DNA from: Kiritimatiellia bacterium
Lineage (GTDB): Bacteria; Verrucomicrobiota; Kiritimatiellia; JAAZAB01
NCBI GenBank assembly: GCA_028715905.1
Contig: JAQUQV010000014.1
Span: 1 to 45,690 of the forward strand
Direction: 5' to 3'
Length of the DNA stretch: 45,690 bases
Positions 16,448 through 23,654 of this stretch are shown here, one piece after another. The position numbers and the translations under genes are program-made. The notes under the pieces are model-generated. The model had not been told where the DNA came from. It saw nothing but the letters and a program-made list of their open reading frames with translations, and did not search any database. Position 1 is the first letter of the stretch. The number at the start of each line of letters is the position of its first letter.

Positions 16448-17563
16448 TCATGCTTCCAGTAATTTTTCCAACTGGATGTTTTGCGCGAATTTTTTCTGTT
16501 GATAATTTTCGTGGAGAGCCCGCAGGACCGGGGCAAGGCCGCCTTCAATTATTCCGGTTAAATTATAGATTGTCAGGTTGATGCGGTGGTCGGTCAGGCG
16601 GTTTTGCGGGAAATTATAGGTGCGGATGCGTTCACTGCGGTCGCCGCTGCCGATTTGCCGGCGGCGCGCATCGCTGGTTTCGGCCTCGCTGGCGCTTTTC
16701 CGGGCGGCCAGCAGATGCGAAAGGAGAACCCGCATGGCCTTGGCGCGGTTTTTATGCTGAGATCGTTCCTCCTGGCTGGCGACCACAATGCCGGTCGGCA
16801 GGTGGGTGAGGCGCACGGCGGAATCGGTTTTGTTGACGTGCTGTCCGCCGGCGCCGGAGGCGCGGTAGACGTCCACGCGTATATCTTCCGGATTTATTTC
16901 TATTGCGTCAAGTTCCTCCGCCTCCGGCAGGACGGCCACGGTGGCGGTGGAAGTGTGGATCCGGCCGTTGGCCTCGGTAAGGGGCACGCGCTGGACGCGG
17001 TGGGTGCCGCCTTCATACTGCAAACTGCGGAAAACGTTTTCGCCTTCAATGGAAAAAACCACTTCCTTGTAACCGCCCTTTTCGGAAAGGCTGGCGTTGA
17101 TGTATTCTGTTTTCCAGCCCTGCTGTTCCGCGTAACGGGCGTACATGCGGGTCAGGTCGCCGGCAAACAGGGCGGCCTCGTCGCCGCCGGTTCCGGCCCT
17201 GATTTCCATGATAATGCCGCGATTTTCGTCGGGGTCGGGGGGGTATAGCTCCATGAGCAGTTCCCGGCGCGCGGCTTCGGTTTCCTTTTCCAGCCGGCCC
17301 AGATCTTCCCGGGCCAGTTCTTTTATTTCAGCCTCGCTTTTTTCATCGGCAATCATGCGCCGGCATTCGCCGGCTTCCCTCTGCAGGCGCAGGAAAGCGG
17401 TTGATTTGTCCTGGATTTTATTCAGGCGCGCATGCGCGCGGACCAGTTCGCGGTATTTCAGGCGGTTGGCGGAGGCGGCGCTGTCGGCCAATTCCGTCTC
17501 GCGGAGGGCAATTTTTTCCCGGAGTGTTTTCAGGAATTCATCGTTGATCGCGCTTAAATCCAT
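16448..17563 (-). CDS. prfA: Peptide chain release factor 1
   Basis: A 371-residue factor that terminates translation at UAA and UAG. The catalytic GGQ is at 239-241 ([19 protein letters not shown]). The codon-recognition region reads [14 protein letters not shown]: the PxT motif characteristic of RF1 rather than RF2, with Leu at the middle position. Full length. A 7-bp hairpin (17571-17587) sits immediately upstream of ATG 17563, and there is no clear SD. It precedes prmC on the same strand. Confidence 0.97.
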   Translation of the reverse strand: MDLSAINDEFLKTLREKIALRETELADSAASANRLKYRELVRAHARLNKIQDKSTAFLRLQREAGECRRMIADEKSEAEIKELAREDLGRLEKETEAARRELLMELYPPDPDENRGIIMEIRAGTGGDEAALFAGDLTRMYARYAEQQGWKTEYINASLSEKGGYKEVVFSIEGENVFRSLQYEGGTHRVQRVPLTEANGRIHTSTATVAVLPEAEELDAIEINPEDIRVDVYRASGAGGQHVNKTDSAVRLTHLPTGIVVASQEERSQHKNRAKAMRVLLSHLLAARKSASEAETSDARRRQIGSGDRSERIRTYNFPQNRLTDHRINLTIYNLTGIIEGGLAPVLRALHENYQQKKFAQNIQLEKLLEA

Positions 17564-17570
17564 GTTTCGT

Positions 17571-17587
17571 GTCGTCCTATGGACGAC
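17571..17587. promoter_or_regulatory. Small hairpin directly upstream of prfA
   Basis: GTCGTCC (17571-17577) and GGACGAC (17581-17587) form a 7-bp perfect stem with a 3-base loop, ending 8 bases before the prfA start codon, in the ribosome-binding region. It could modulate prfA translation. Confidence 0.4.
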
Positions 17588-17666
17588 AAGGCTGATGCAA
17601 TGTTAACCTGCATCCTCTGGGATGCTAATGAACCGGTAAATACAAAACAGGCCGGGTTGTGTCCGT

Positions 17667-17684
17667 CCGCGCCCTGCGGCGCGG
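17667..17684. repeat. GC hairpin between rpmE and prfA
   Basis: CCGCGCC (17667-17673) pairs with GGCGCGG (17678-17684) around a 4-base loop, 28 bases after the rpmE stop. No T-run follows on the minus strand, so an intrinsic terminator is doubtful; it may protect the rpmE message end. Confidence 0.4.
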
Positions 17685-17711
17685 GCGGCATATCCCCGGC
17701 CCCGGAAAAAA

Positions 17712-17912
17712 CTATTTTTTCCCGTAACGTTTGTTGAACTGCTCAACCCGTCCGGCGGCGTCCACGTATTTGGCTGTGCCGGTAAAAAACGGATGACAAG
17801 CCGAACAAGTGTTCACTTTTATATCCCTGGCGGTTGAGCGGGTGTGAATCACGTTGCCGCAGATGCAGGTGATCGTGGTTTCCTCATATTTTGGATGTAT
17901 TTTTTCTTTCAT
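17712..17912 (-). CDS. rpmE: 50S ribosomal protein L31, zinc-binding form
   Basis: A 66-residue protein starting [20 protein letters not shown]. The CxC and CSAC pairs give the four zinc-ligand cysteines of the C+ L31 form, and the CHPFFTG block is conserved. SD AGGAGA precedes ATG 17912. It is divergent from the oxidoreductase gene at 18038. Confidence 0.97.
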   Translation of the reverse strand: MKEKIHPKYEETTITCICGNVIHTRSTARDIKVNTCSACHPFFTGTAKYVDAAGRVEQFNKRYGKK

Positions 17913-17998
17913 GCCCGGTTTCTCCTGTTTTCAAATGCGGCCAGCATAGCCGATTGCCGAAAAATGGCAAGTTATTTTTATGCGCCCCGAATATCCGC

Positions 17999-18030
17999 TT
18001 GACTTTTTTTTGTCTTTTATTAAATAGTAT
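17999..18030 (+). promoter_or_regulatory. Promoter-like sequence abutting the oxidoreductase start
   Basis: TTGACT (17999-18004) is followed by A/T-rich sequence with possible -10 boxes TAAATA (18021-18026, 16-base spacer) or TAGTAT (18025-18030). ATG lies at 18038, so the transcript would carry a leader of only a few bases and no SD. Confidence 0.4.
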
Positions 18031-18037
18031 CTCCACT

Positions 18038-19300
18038 ATGCAACCAGTTGATGTCTGTATTATCGGCGGCGGCATGATCACCCATGATCTGCTTTTGCCG
18101 TCTATTTATCACCTGCAGCGCTCAGGTGTTGTCGGTGAAATCAGCGTTTGCGCGCTCAATGCTCCGCCCCTGAAATTTTTAAGCGAATCGCCCGACTTGC
18201 GCGGGGCCTTCCCGGGGCAGACTTTCGCGGCCTATCCGGCGCTGGACGCAAATCCCAGTGAAAAATTTCCGGAGCTTTACAAGGAAGCGCTCGCGAAAAT
18301 GCCGGCGCGCCAGGCGGTGGTGGTGGCCATGCCGGATCAGCTCCATTACCCGGTGGTCATGGAAGCGTTGCGCCATAATCAGAATGTGCTTTGCGTCAAG
18401 CCCCTCGTGCTGAAGTATGAGCAGGCGGCGGAGATTGAAAAACTGGCGCTGGAAAAAGGACTCTTTGTCGGGGTTGAATATCATAAACGTTTTGACCGCC
18501 GTTCGCTGATCGCCCGGCGCCATTATGCCCTCGGGCATTTTGGCGCTTTCGCGATGGGCGAGGCCAAAATGATAGAACCCTACTTTTACCGCAGTTCAAA
18601 TTTCCAGAACTGGTTCACCTGCGACAAGACCGACCCCTTTGTCTACGTGGGCTGTCATTACGTTGACCTGGTTTATTTTATCACGGGTTTGAAGCCGGCG
18701 GAAGTGTCCGTGGCGGGCGTCAAGGGGAAATTCCCGAACGGCAACGAAGGATACCTCTGGGCCAACGGCCGCGTGCGTTTTGAAAACGGCGCCCTGCTTT
18801 CGGTTACGGATGGTCTCGGCTATCCCGATGAAGGCGCCGGCAGTAACGAGCAGTGCCTTGCCATGTTCTGCGAGGGCAACGGCAAAAGCGGCCTGATCGC
18901 GCACGACGATCAGTTCCGGGGCGTTATTCACAGTTACCTTGAAGGCATCGGCGTCGCCGGCTCGGTCTATAATTACATCAATCCCGATTTCTACCGGCTG
19001 GTTCCCTGGGAAGGCGCCGGCTTCAAGCCGGTCGGTTACGGTTTTGATTCGGTGGCCGCCATTATCAATACCATCGGCCGGATGGAAAACGAAGCCGCCG
19101 CTCTCAATGAAGCGCAGGCTTTGAACAGGCGCCGGGAATTTATCCGGGCCGTGGACCGCAAGGGTTTGATCGCCACGCCGGCCAACAGTTATATCAACGA
19201 ACTGGTGGTGGAAGCGGCGCGGCTTTCCATACTGAACGACGGCGAGCCCGCGCAGATCCATTACGGCGACCGGCCGCATGTGAAATTGCGCGGGAAATGA
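18038..19300 (+). CDS. Gfo/Idh/MocA family oxidoreductase
   Basis: A 420-residue NAD(P)-dependent sugar-type oxidoreductase. The N-terminal Rossmann motif is VDVCIIGGGMITHDLL, and VVVAMPDQLHYPVVMEAL is the second nucleotide block. The usual EKP motif reads VKP (LCVKPLVLKY), so the glutamate is missing. VEYHKRFD and VGCHYVDLVYF supply the catalytic-region histidines of the C-terminal domain. It is longer than a typical member (about 340-380). It starts a plus-strand run with a class III aminotransferase, which suggests a keto-amino sugar or amino-acid-like substrate; this is inference. Confidence 0.88.
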   Translation: MQPVDVCIIGGGMITHDLLLPSIYHLQRSGVVGEISVCALNAPPLKFLSESPDLRGAFPGQTFAAYPALDANPSEKFPELYKEALAKMPARQAVVVAMPDQLHYPVVMEALRHNQNVLCVKPLVLKYEQAAEIEKLALEKGLFVGVEYHKRFDRRSLIARRHYALGHFGAFAMGEAKMIEPYFYRSSNFQNWFTCDKTDPFVYVGCHYVDLVYFITGLKPAEVSVAGVKGKFPNGNEGYLWANGRVRFENGALLSVTDGLGYPDEGAGSNEQCLAMFCEGNGKSGLIAHDDQFRGVIHSYLEGIGVAGSVYNYINPDFYRLVPWEGAGFKPVGYGFDSVAAIINTIGRMENEAAALNEAQALNRRREFIRAVDRKGLIATPANSYINELVVEAARLSILNDGEPAQIHYGDRPHVKLRGK

Positions 19301-19306
19301 GAAAAA

Positions 19307-19372
19307 CCAGAAGTCAGTAGTCAGAATTCAGAATTATTATTCTGACTACTGGCTGCTGGATTCTGACTTCTA
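19307..19372. repeat. Iterative CAGTAGTCAGAAT-type repeat with nested hairpins
   Basis: A 13-bp stem (19315-19327 with 19339-19351) and an overlapping 9-bp pairing (AGAAGTCAG 19309-19317 with CTGACTTCT 19363-19371) form alternative structures. The sequence is built from repeated (A)GTCAG/TCAGAATT words, a class of short intergenic repeat. It sits between the oxidoreductase and aminotransferase genes. Confidence 0.75.
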
Positions 19373-19429
19373 ATGTTGAACGAAGTTTATCAAATACTGA
19401 ATGATTTATTATAAAGAGAGGAATTACTC

Positions 19430-20824
19430 ATGGCGAGTTACAGTCTGAAACCGGTAAAAGTTAAAAAAGTCAAAACAAAATACCGGACGATAAAAACCAG
19501 TCTGCCCGTTCCGCAGTCCCTGCCGGTTTTCCGCGCCCTGGAAAAATCCGAGCCGCGCTCCATGATGGGCCAGCCGCCGATTGTCTGGCACAAGGCCGAG
19601 GATTTTATCGTCAGCGACAAATGGGGCAACCGCTGGATTGACTGGTCTTCCGGTGTTTTAATCGCCAACGCCGGCCACAGCCGCCGCGAAATCCGCAAGG
19701 CGTTAAAGGATATTATTGACCGCGGCCTGCTGGCCTCTTACGTCTTTGTCCATGAACAGCGCGCGGTTCTGACAAAAATGCTGCAGGGTATTTCTCCCGA
19801 TCCGAAGCGGTACAGTGTTTTCCTTTTGAGCACCGGCGCCGAGGCCACCGAAAACTGCATCAAGCTTTCCAAAACTTATGCGTTGGAAAAATACGGTCCG
19901 CAGAAAAAATATTTTGTTACTTTCCAGAACGCGTTCCACGGCCGCACCATGGGCGCGCAGCTTGCCGGCGGCATGCCCCGGCTGAAAAAGTGGATGGGAA
20001 AGAGCGATGCTTCTTTCATCCAGGCGCCTTTTCCCGACGGTTACAAGAATGAAAATGTCTCTTTTGAACTCTTCCTGCAAACGATCAGAAAACACAACGT
20101 GGCGCCGGACAATATTGCGGGAGTCATGACCGAGACTTACCAGGGCATCGGCCCCGATTTTATGCCGGCGGCCTACGCCCAACAGCTTGAGAAATTCTGC
20201 CGCGCGCATGATATCGTCCTCTGTTTTGACGAGGTCCAGGCCGGCTTCGGACGGACCGGTAAAATGTTCGGGTTCCAGCATTACGGCGTAAAACCGGATT
20301 TGATTGCCTGCGGGAAGGGCATTTCTTCCTCCCTGCCGATTTCGGCGGTGATCGGCCGGAAGGATATCCAGGGGCTTTACGCGCCCGGCTCCATGACTTC
20401 CACCCATTCCGGCTCGCCCTTGCCGGTGGCGGCTGCGATCACCAACCTGAAACTTATTCAAAAAGAACGGCTGGTTGAGCGCGCCGCCAGAATGGGCGAT
20501 ATCCTTGTGCCGGAAATTCATCGCATCCGGCAAAAATATCCCGATGTGCTCGGCTGCGCGCAGGGCAAGGGGCTGGTGGCCGGCATCCAGGTGGTCAAAC
20601 CCGGCACAAAAACCCCTAATCCGGAACTGGCGTTGAAAATAAACGTGGCCTGTTTCCAGCGCGGCCTGCTCATGTTCGCGCCGGTGGGTGTCGCCGGCGA
20701 GTGCCTGAAAATTGCCCCGCCTTTGACTATTTCCGAGGATGCCCTGCGCGAATCAATCGCGGTTTTTGAAGAGGCCGTTGACTCTGTCCTTGTGAAAGCA
20801 AAACATAATCAAAGCCATCAATGA
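19430..20824 (+). CDS. Class III pyridoxal-phosphate aminotransferase
   Basis: A 464-residue enzyme of the 4-aminobutyrate/ornithine aminotransferase type. STGAEATENCIKL (134-146) binds the cofactor phosphate, FHGRT is at 169-173, CFDEVQAGFGRTG has the ring-contacting D267, and K296 in IACGKGIS forms the Schiff base. The first 45 residues include a lysine-rich extension (VKVKKVKTKYRTIK). SD AGAGGA precedes ATG 19430. It follows a Gfo/Idh oxidoreductase and its stop overlaps the next ATG by 4 bases. Amino donor and acceptor cannot be read from sequence. Confidence 0.92.
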   Translation: MASYSLKPVKVKKVKTKYRTIKTSLPVPQSLPVFRALEKSEPRSMMGQPPIVWHKAEDFIVSDKWGNRWIDWSSGVLIANAGHSRREIRKALKDIIDRGLLASYVFVHEQRAVLTKMLQGISPDPKRYSVFLLSTGAEATENCIKLSKTYALEKYGPQKKYFVTFQNAFHGRTMGAQLAGGMPRLKKWMGKSDASFIQAPFPDGYKNENVSFELFLQTIRKHNVAPDNIAGVMTETYQGIGPDFMPAAYAQQLEKFCRAHDIVLCFDEVQAGFGRTGKMFGFQHYGVKPDLIACGKGISSSLPISAVIGRKDIQGLYAPGSMTSTHSGSPLPVAAAITNLKLIQKERLVERAARMGDILVPEIHRIRQKYPDVLGCAQGKGLVAGIQVVKPGTKTPNPELALKINVACFQRGLLMFAPVGVAGECLKIAPPLTISEDALRESIAVFEEAVDSVLVKAKHNQSHQ

Positions 20825-21036
20825 AAAGGCAATTGATCAAGGAGAAAGTTGTCGGTCGCCGCCGGTTTCAATCGCAGGTGTCTCCCATTGAAAGTCATCG
20901 CCGCGCCATGGCGCTGCAAGTGCGCGTGGATCGTCTGAACCCATTCTGCAGGCCACGCGGATTCGTTTTCAAGGCAAAATCCTGGGCGGATTATGAGGCT
21001 TGGAAGAAAAAACAAACCAATCCCCGCTTATGGTAG
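20821..21036 (+). CDS. Small basic protein paired with a nucleotidyltransferase, possible antitoxin
   Basis: A 71-residue protein. The N-terminal half is basic (VVGRRRFQSQ), and the C-terminal half reads RLNPFCRPRGFVFKAKSWAD with an ending YEAWKKKQTNPRLW typical of short partners encoded before stand-alone nucleotidyltransferases. ATG overlaps the aminotransferase stop (ATGA) and its own stop overlaps the ATG (21030) of the nucleotidyltransferase by 7 bases. No named family is assigned; the role is inferred from this coupling. Confidence 0.6.
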   Translation: MKRQLIKEKVVGRRRFQSQVSPIESHRRAMALQVRVDRLNPFCRPRGFVFKAKSWADYEAWKKKQTNPRLW

Positions 21037-21536
21037 ATACCATGTCTTCTTCTTCCAGCGCAGTCAATCCGGATCCGTTAACGCGTGTCTGTTCCCTGCT
21101 CAATAAGCACGGCGTCAGATACATGGTCGTGGGCGGTCATGCCTGCATTTTGCACGGCCTGGTTCGGACGACCGAAGACATTGATATCCTTGTGGAAGAA
21201 TCCGAGGATAATTACCGCCGGATTATTACAGCCCTTTCCGAAATGGAAGACGGCGCCGCCCGGGAGCTGACCCCGCGGGATTTTCAGGACAACCTGGTCG
21301 TCAAGGTGGCGGATGAAGTGGAAGTGGATATCAGTCGCCGCGCCTGGAAAGTCGCCTATATAGATGCCAGGGATTCCGTTTGTTACGCAGAGATTGACGG
21401 TGTCCGAATTCCATATGCGGATTTAAAAACCCTGATTACCAGCAAAGAGACATATCGGGAACAGGATCGCGCCGACTTGCTGCGCCTTCGCGCGCTGGCC
21501 AGGATTGTTAAGCCCAGTCCGCAAAATAAGGAGTGA
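21030..21536 (+). CDS. Stand-alone nucleotidyltransferase-fold protein, possible toxin
   Basis: A 168-residue protein with the polymerase-beta-like signature: VVGGHACILHG gives the GG motif and TTEDIDILVEES the DxD pair; VEVDISRRAW gives the third acidic site. This matches small AbiEii/MNT-like nucleotidyltransferases, many of which belong to toxin-antitoxin or phage-defence modules that modify tRNA or a partner protein. It is translated in overlap with a small upstream gene. The exact start is uncertain (ATG 21030 or 21042). A housekeeping transferase role is possible. Confidence 0.75.
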   Translation: MVDTMSSSSSAVNPDPLTRVCSLLNKHGVRYMVVGGHACILHGLVRTTEDIDILVEESEDNYRRIITALSEMEDGAARELTPRDFQDNLVVKVADEVEVDISRRAWKVAYIDARDSVCYAEIDGVRIPYADLKTLITSKETYREQDRADLLRLRALARIVKPSPQNKE

Positions 21537-21540
21537 TTTT

Positions 21541-22806
21541 ATGGATAAGGACAATGTGCGCCAGATTGTTTCTAAATTACTCGCAACGGATTCGCCGTCC
21601 GCCGTCCGCATCGTTGATATTCATACCCACCTCTTTGATCCGGCCATGGGTTCAATGCTGCTCTGGGGTATTGACGAGTTGTTAACTTACCATTACCTCG
21701 CGGCCGAGGTTTTCCGCGCCCGGCCCGACCTGCCTTATGCCATGTTCTGGAAATGGCCGAAACGGAAACAGGCGGATCTGGTCTGGAGTGAATTATTCGT
21801 GAAGCGCTCGCCCGTCTCCGAGGCCTGCCGCGGCGTGCTCACCGTTTTGCAGGCCCTCGGACTGGATGCCAATGTCAACCGGCTTGATAAAATCAGGAAA
21901 TATTTCGCCGCCCGGAATGTCCGCGATTATACTGCCCTGGTTTTCAAGCTTTCGGGCGTGTCAAAAGTTTATATGACCAATGATCCGTTGGATGCCGTGG
22001 AAAGAAAATGCTGGCAGAAGGGATTCCGGCGCGACCCCCGTTTCCTGGCGGCCTTGCGGCTGGACAGTTTCCTCATGAACTGGCCGTCCGGCGCCGCCGC
22101 CCTTAAGGAACTGGGGTACGACGTTGATTCTTCGCTGTCGGGCAGGACCTTGAGCGAGGTGCGCCGCTATTTGAACGATTGGATCCGCAAAATGCAGGCA
22201 AAATACATGGCCGTCAGCCTGCCGCCTTCATTCCGTTACCCGGCCGACGATTCGCCCCTTTCCGACCTGCTGGCCAAAGCGGTGATTCCGATGGCGCGCG
22301 AACATAATCTGCCGGTGGCCATGATGGTCGGCGTCAAAAAGCTCGTGAATCCCTCCCTCAGATTGGCCGGCGATTCGGTCGGCCGGGCCGATTTGAGCGC
22401 GGTGGAAAATCTGGCTTGTGAATTCGGCGATGTGAAATTCATGGTTACCGCGCTGGCGCGGGAAAATACGCACGAGCTGTGCGTGATCGCGCGCAAGTTC
22501 AGGAACGTGCTTCCGTTCGGATGCTGGTGGTTTTTGAATAATCCTGAACTGATCCGCGAGATGACCGCGATGCGCCTGGAACTCCTGGGGCTTTCCTTTA
22601 TCCCCCAGCATTCCGACGCCAGAATTCTTGACCAGCTCATCTATAAATGGGCGCATTCGCGCGCGCTGATCGGCGAAGTGTTAAGCCGGAAATATGAGGA
22701 CATGGTCAATGCCGGCCGGAGCGCGCGCGCCGGAGATATCAAACGCGACCTGGCGGTTCTGTTCGGGGATGCATTGCTGACGGGAAGCGGGAATAGTATA
22801 GCGTAG
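21541..22806 (+). CDS. Glucuronate isomerase (UxaC)-like amidohydrolase-superfamily protein
   Basis: A 421-residue protein. VDIHTHLFDPAMGSMLLWGI followed by DELLTYHYLAAE closely resembles the start of uronate isomerases, including the HxH metal pair. The FWKWPKRKQADLVWSELF block also matches. The C-terminal half is more divergent (WWFLNNPELIREMTAMRLEL). UxaC interconverts glucuronate or galacturonate with their keto forms; the actual substrate here is not certain. SD AAGGAG precedes ATG 21541. It follows the nucleotidyltransferase by 4 bases and ends the plus-strand run. Confidence 0.7.
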   Translation: MDKDNVRQIVSKLLATDSPSAVRIVDIHTHLFDPAMGSMLLWGIDELLTYHYLAAEVFRARPDLPYAMFWKWPKRKQADLVWSELFVKRSPVSEACRGVLTVLQALGLDANVNRLDKIRKYFAARNVRDYTALVFKLSGVSKVYMTNDPLDAVERKCWQKGFRRDPRFLAALRLDSFLMNWPSGAAALKELGYDVDSSLSGRTLSEVRRYLNDWIRKMQAKYMAVSLPPSFRYPADDSPLSDLLAKAVIPMAREHNLPVAMMVGVKKLVNPSLRLAGDSVGRADLSAVENLACEFGDVKFMVTALARENTHELCVIARKFRNVLPFGCWWFLNNPELIREMTAMRLELLGLSFIPQHSDARILDQLIYKWAHSRALIGEVLSRKYEDMVNAGRSARAGDIKRDLAVLFGDALLTGSGNSIA

Positions 22807-23116
22807 AGCGGATAGCGTATAGGAAAACTAAACGCTCTACGTTAACCGCTCCCCTCCAAAGCGGGCTCTGCCCGCAACCCAATGTTATTAATGCTTCCTT
22901 TCCCATGTGGTGCGAATTTGGTTAGAAAAAGGCGGCGGCGATTCCGGCTCATCTGGCCCGTTGCCGCCCTCGCGCATACACGAGTATAGCGCTTCGCGCG
23001 GCGCCGGTCCATCTGAACCGGACTGGCCTTTCTTTTTCGAATCCGGCTCCGCCGGAAGCCAAATTCGCCCTACGCTTGCATCGGGCTTCGCTCAAAGCTA
23101 CGCCCGAGTTCCCGTT
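22807..23116. other. 310-base gap of mixed short repeats
   Basis: No gene is supported here. From left to right it holds a 9-bp inverted repeat (CGTAGAGCG 22802-22810 with CGCTCTACG 22833-22841, built from AGCGTATAGCG words), a GCGGGC/GCCCGC hairpin (22861-22875), and a 157-base segment bounded by GCGAATTTGG (22912-22921) and its complement CCAAATTCGC (23059-23068). It leads into the winged-helix remnant. Confidence 0.6.
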
Positions 23117-23503
23117 AAAGACGTGCAACCCTTCCGCCAAATCCTTGATGCTCTCTCAAAACCACGCCTTCAAAACTCCCGCCGTATCCGCTCCCTGGAA
23201 ATAACCGGTAAAGACCGCGATTTCCTTCAGGCCTTGTCCGATCCGAAGTTTGCCGTCTCCGGCCTGACCAATAAAGACCTCCGGCAGACATTACGTCTCA
23301 CCGCTTGGGCCAAGGGCGGATCCGAAAAACAGCTTTCCGCCCGCATCAGCCGCCATCTGCGCCTCATGCGCGATCACGGCCTCATCCGCAAAATGTCCAA
23401 CCAGCGCCGTTATCTTCTCACTTCCTCAGGCCAAATATTAACCACCGCGCTCAATGCACTCCTGGCCGCATCCACACAACAGCTCGTCAATCTTGCCGCT
23501 TAA
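23117..23503 (+). pseudogene. C-terminal remnant of a winged-helix protein family
   Basis: The open frame continues upstream to 22907, but only the part from about 23117 looks like protein: LQALSDPKFAVSGLTNKDLR, then SARISRHLRLMRDHGLIRKM and RRYLLTSSGQILTTALNALL. This is the winged-helix C-terminus of long (about 450-500 residue) proteins of unknown function found in several PVC bacteria and others. The upstream part of the frame (proline/serine/glycine-rich) lies in repeat DNA and has no family-like sequence. The large N-terminal portion is missing, so it is probably a degraded copy. No start codon or SD is convincing. Confidence 0.55.
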
Positions 23504-23510
23504 GCGGGCA

Positions 23511-23541
23511 AGTTCGCGCCAGCGGTGTGGCGCTCCTACAA
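23511..23541 (-). repeat. REP-like palindrome, copy B
   Basis: On the minus strand TGTAGGAGCGCC is followed by an 8-base loop and GGCGCGAACT. It is the inverted counterpart of copy A (16391-16420). Two more hairpins follow (TCCGGC/GCCGGA 23565-23580; CTCTC/GAGAG near 23618-23636) in the convergent gap. Confidence 0.6.
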
Positions 23542-23654
23542 TCTTGATTTTCCTGAGAAATGTATCCGGCGTATGCCGGACGACGAGCCGATTTTTTCTG
23601 GATTTTTGCAACTGACTCTCACGAGATACGAGAGACGGTCCGGCAGGTGGAAAC

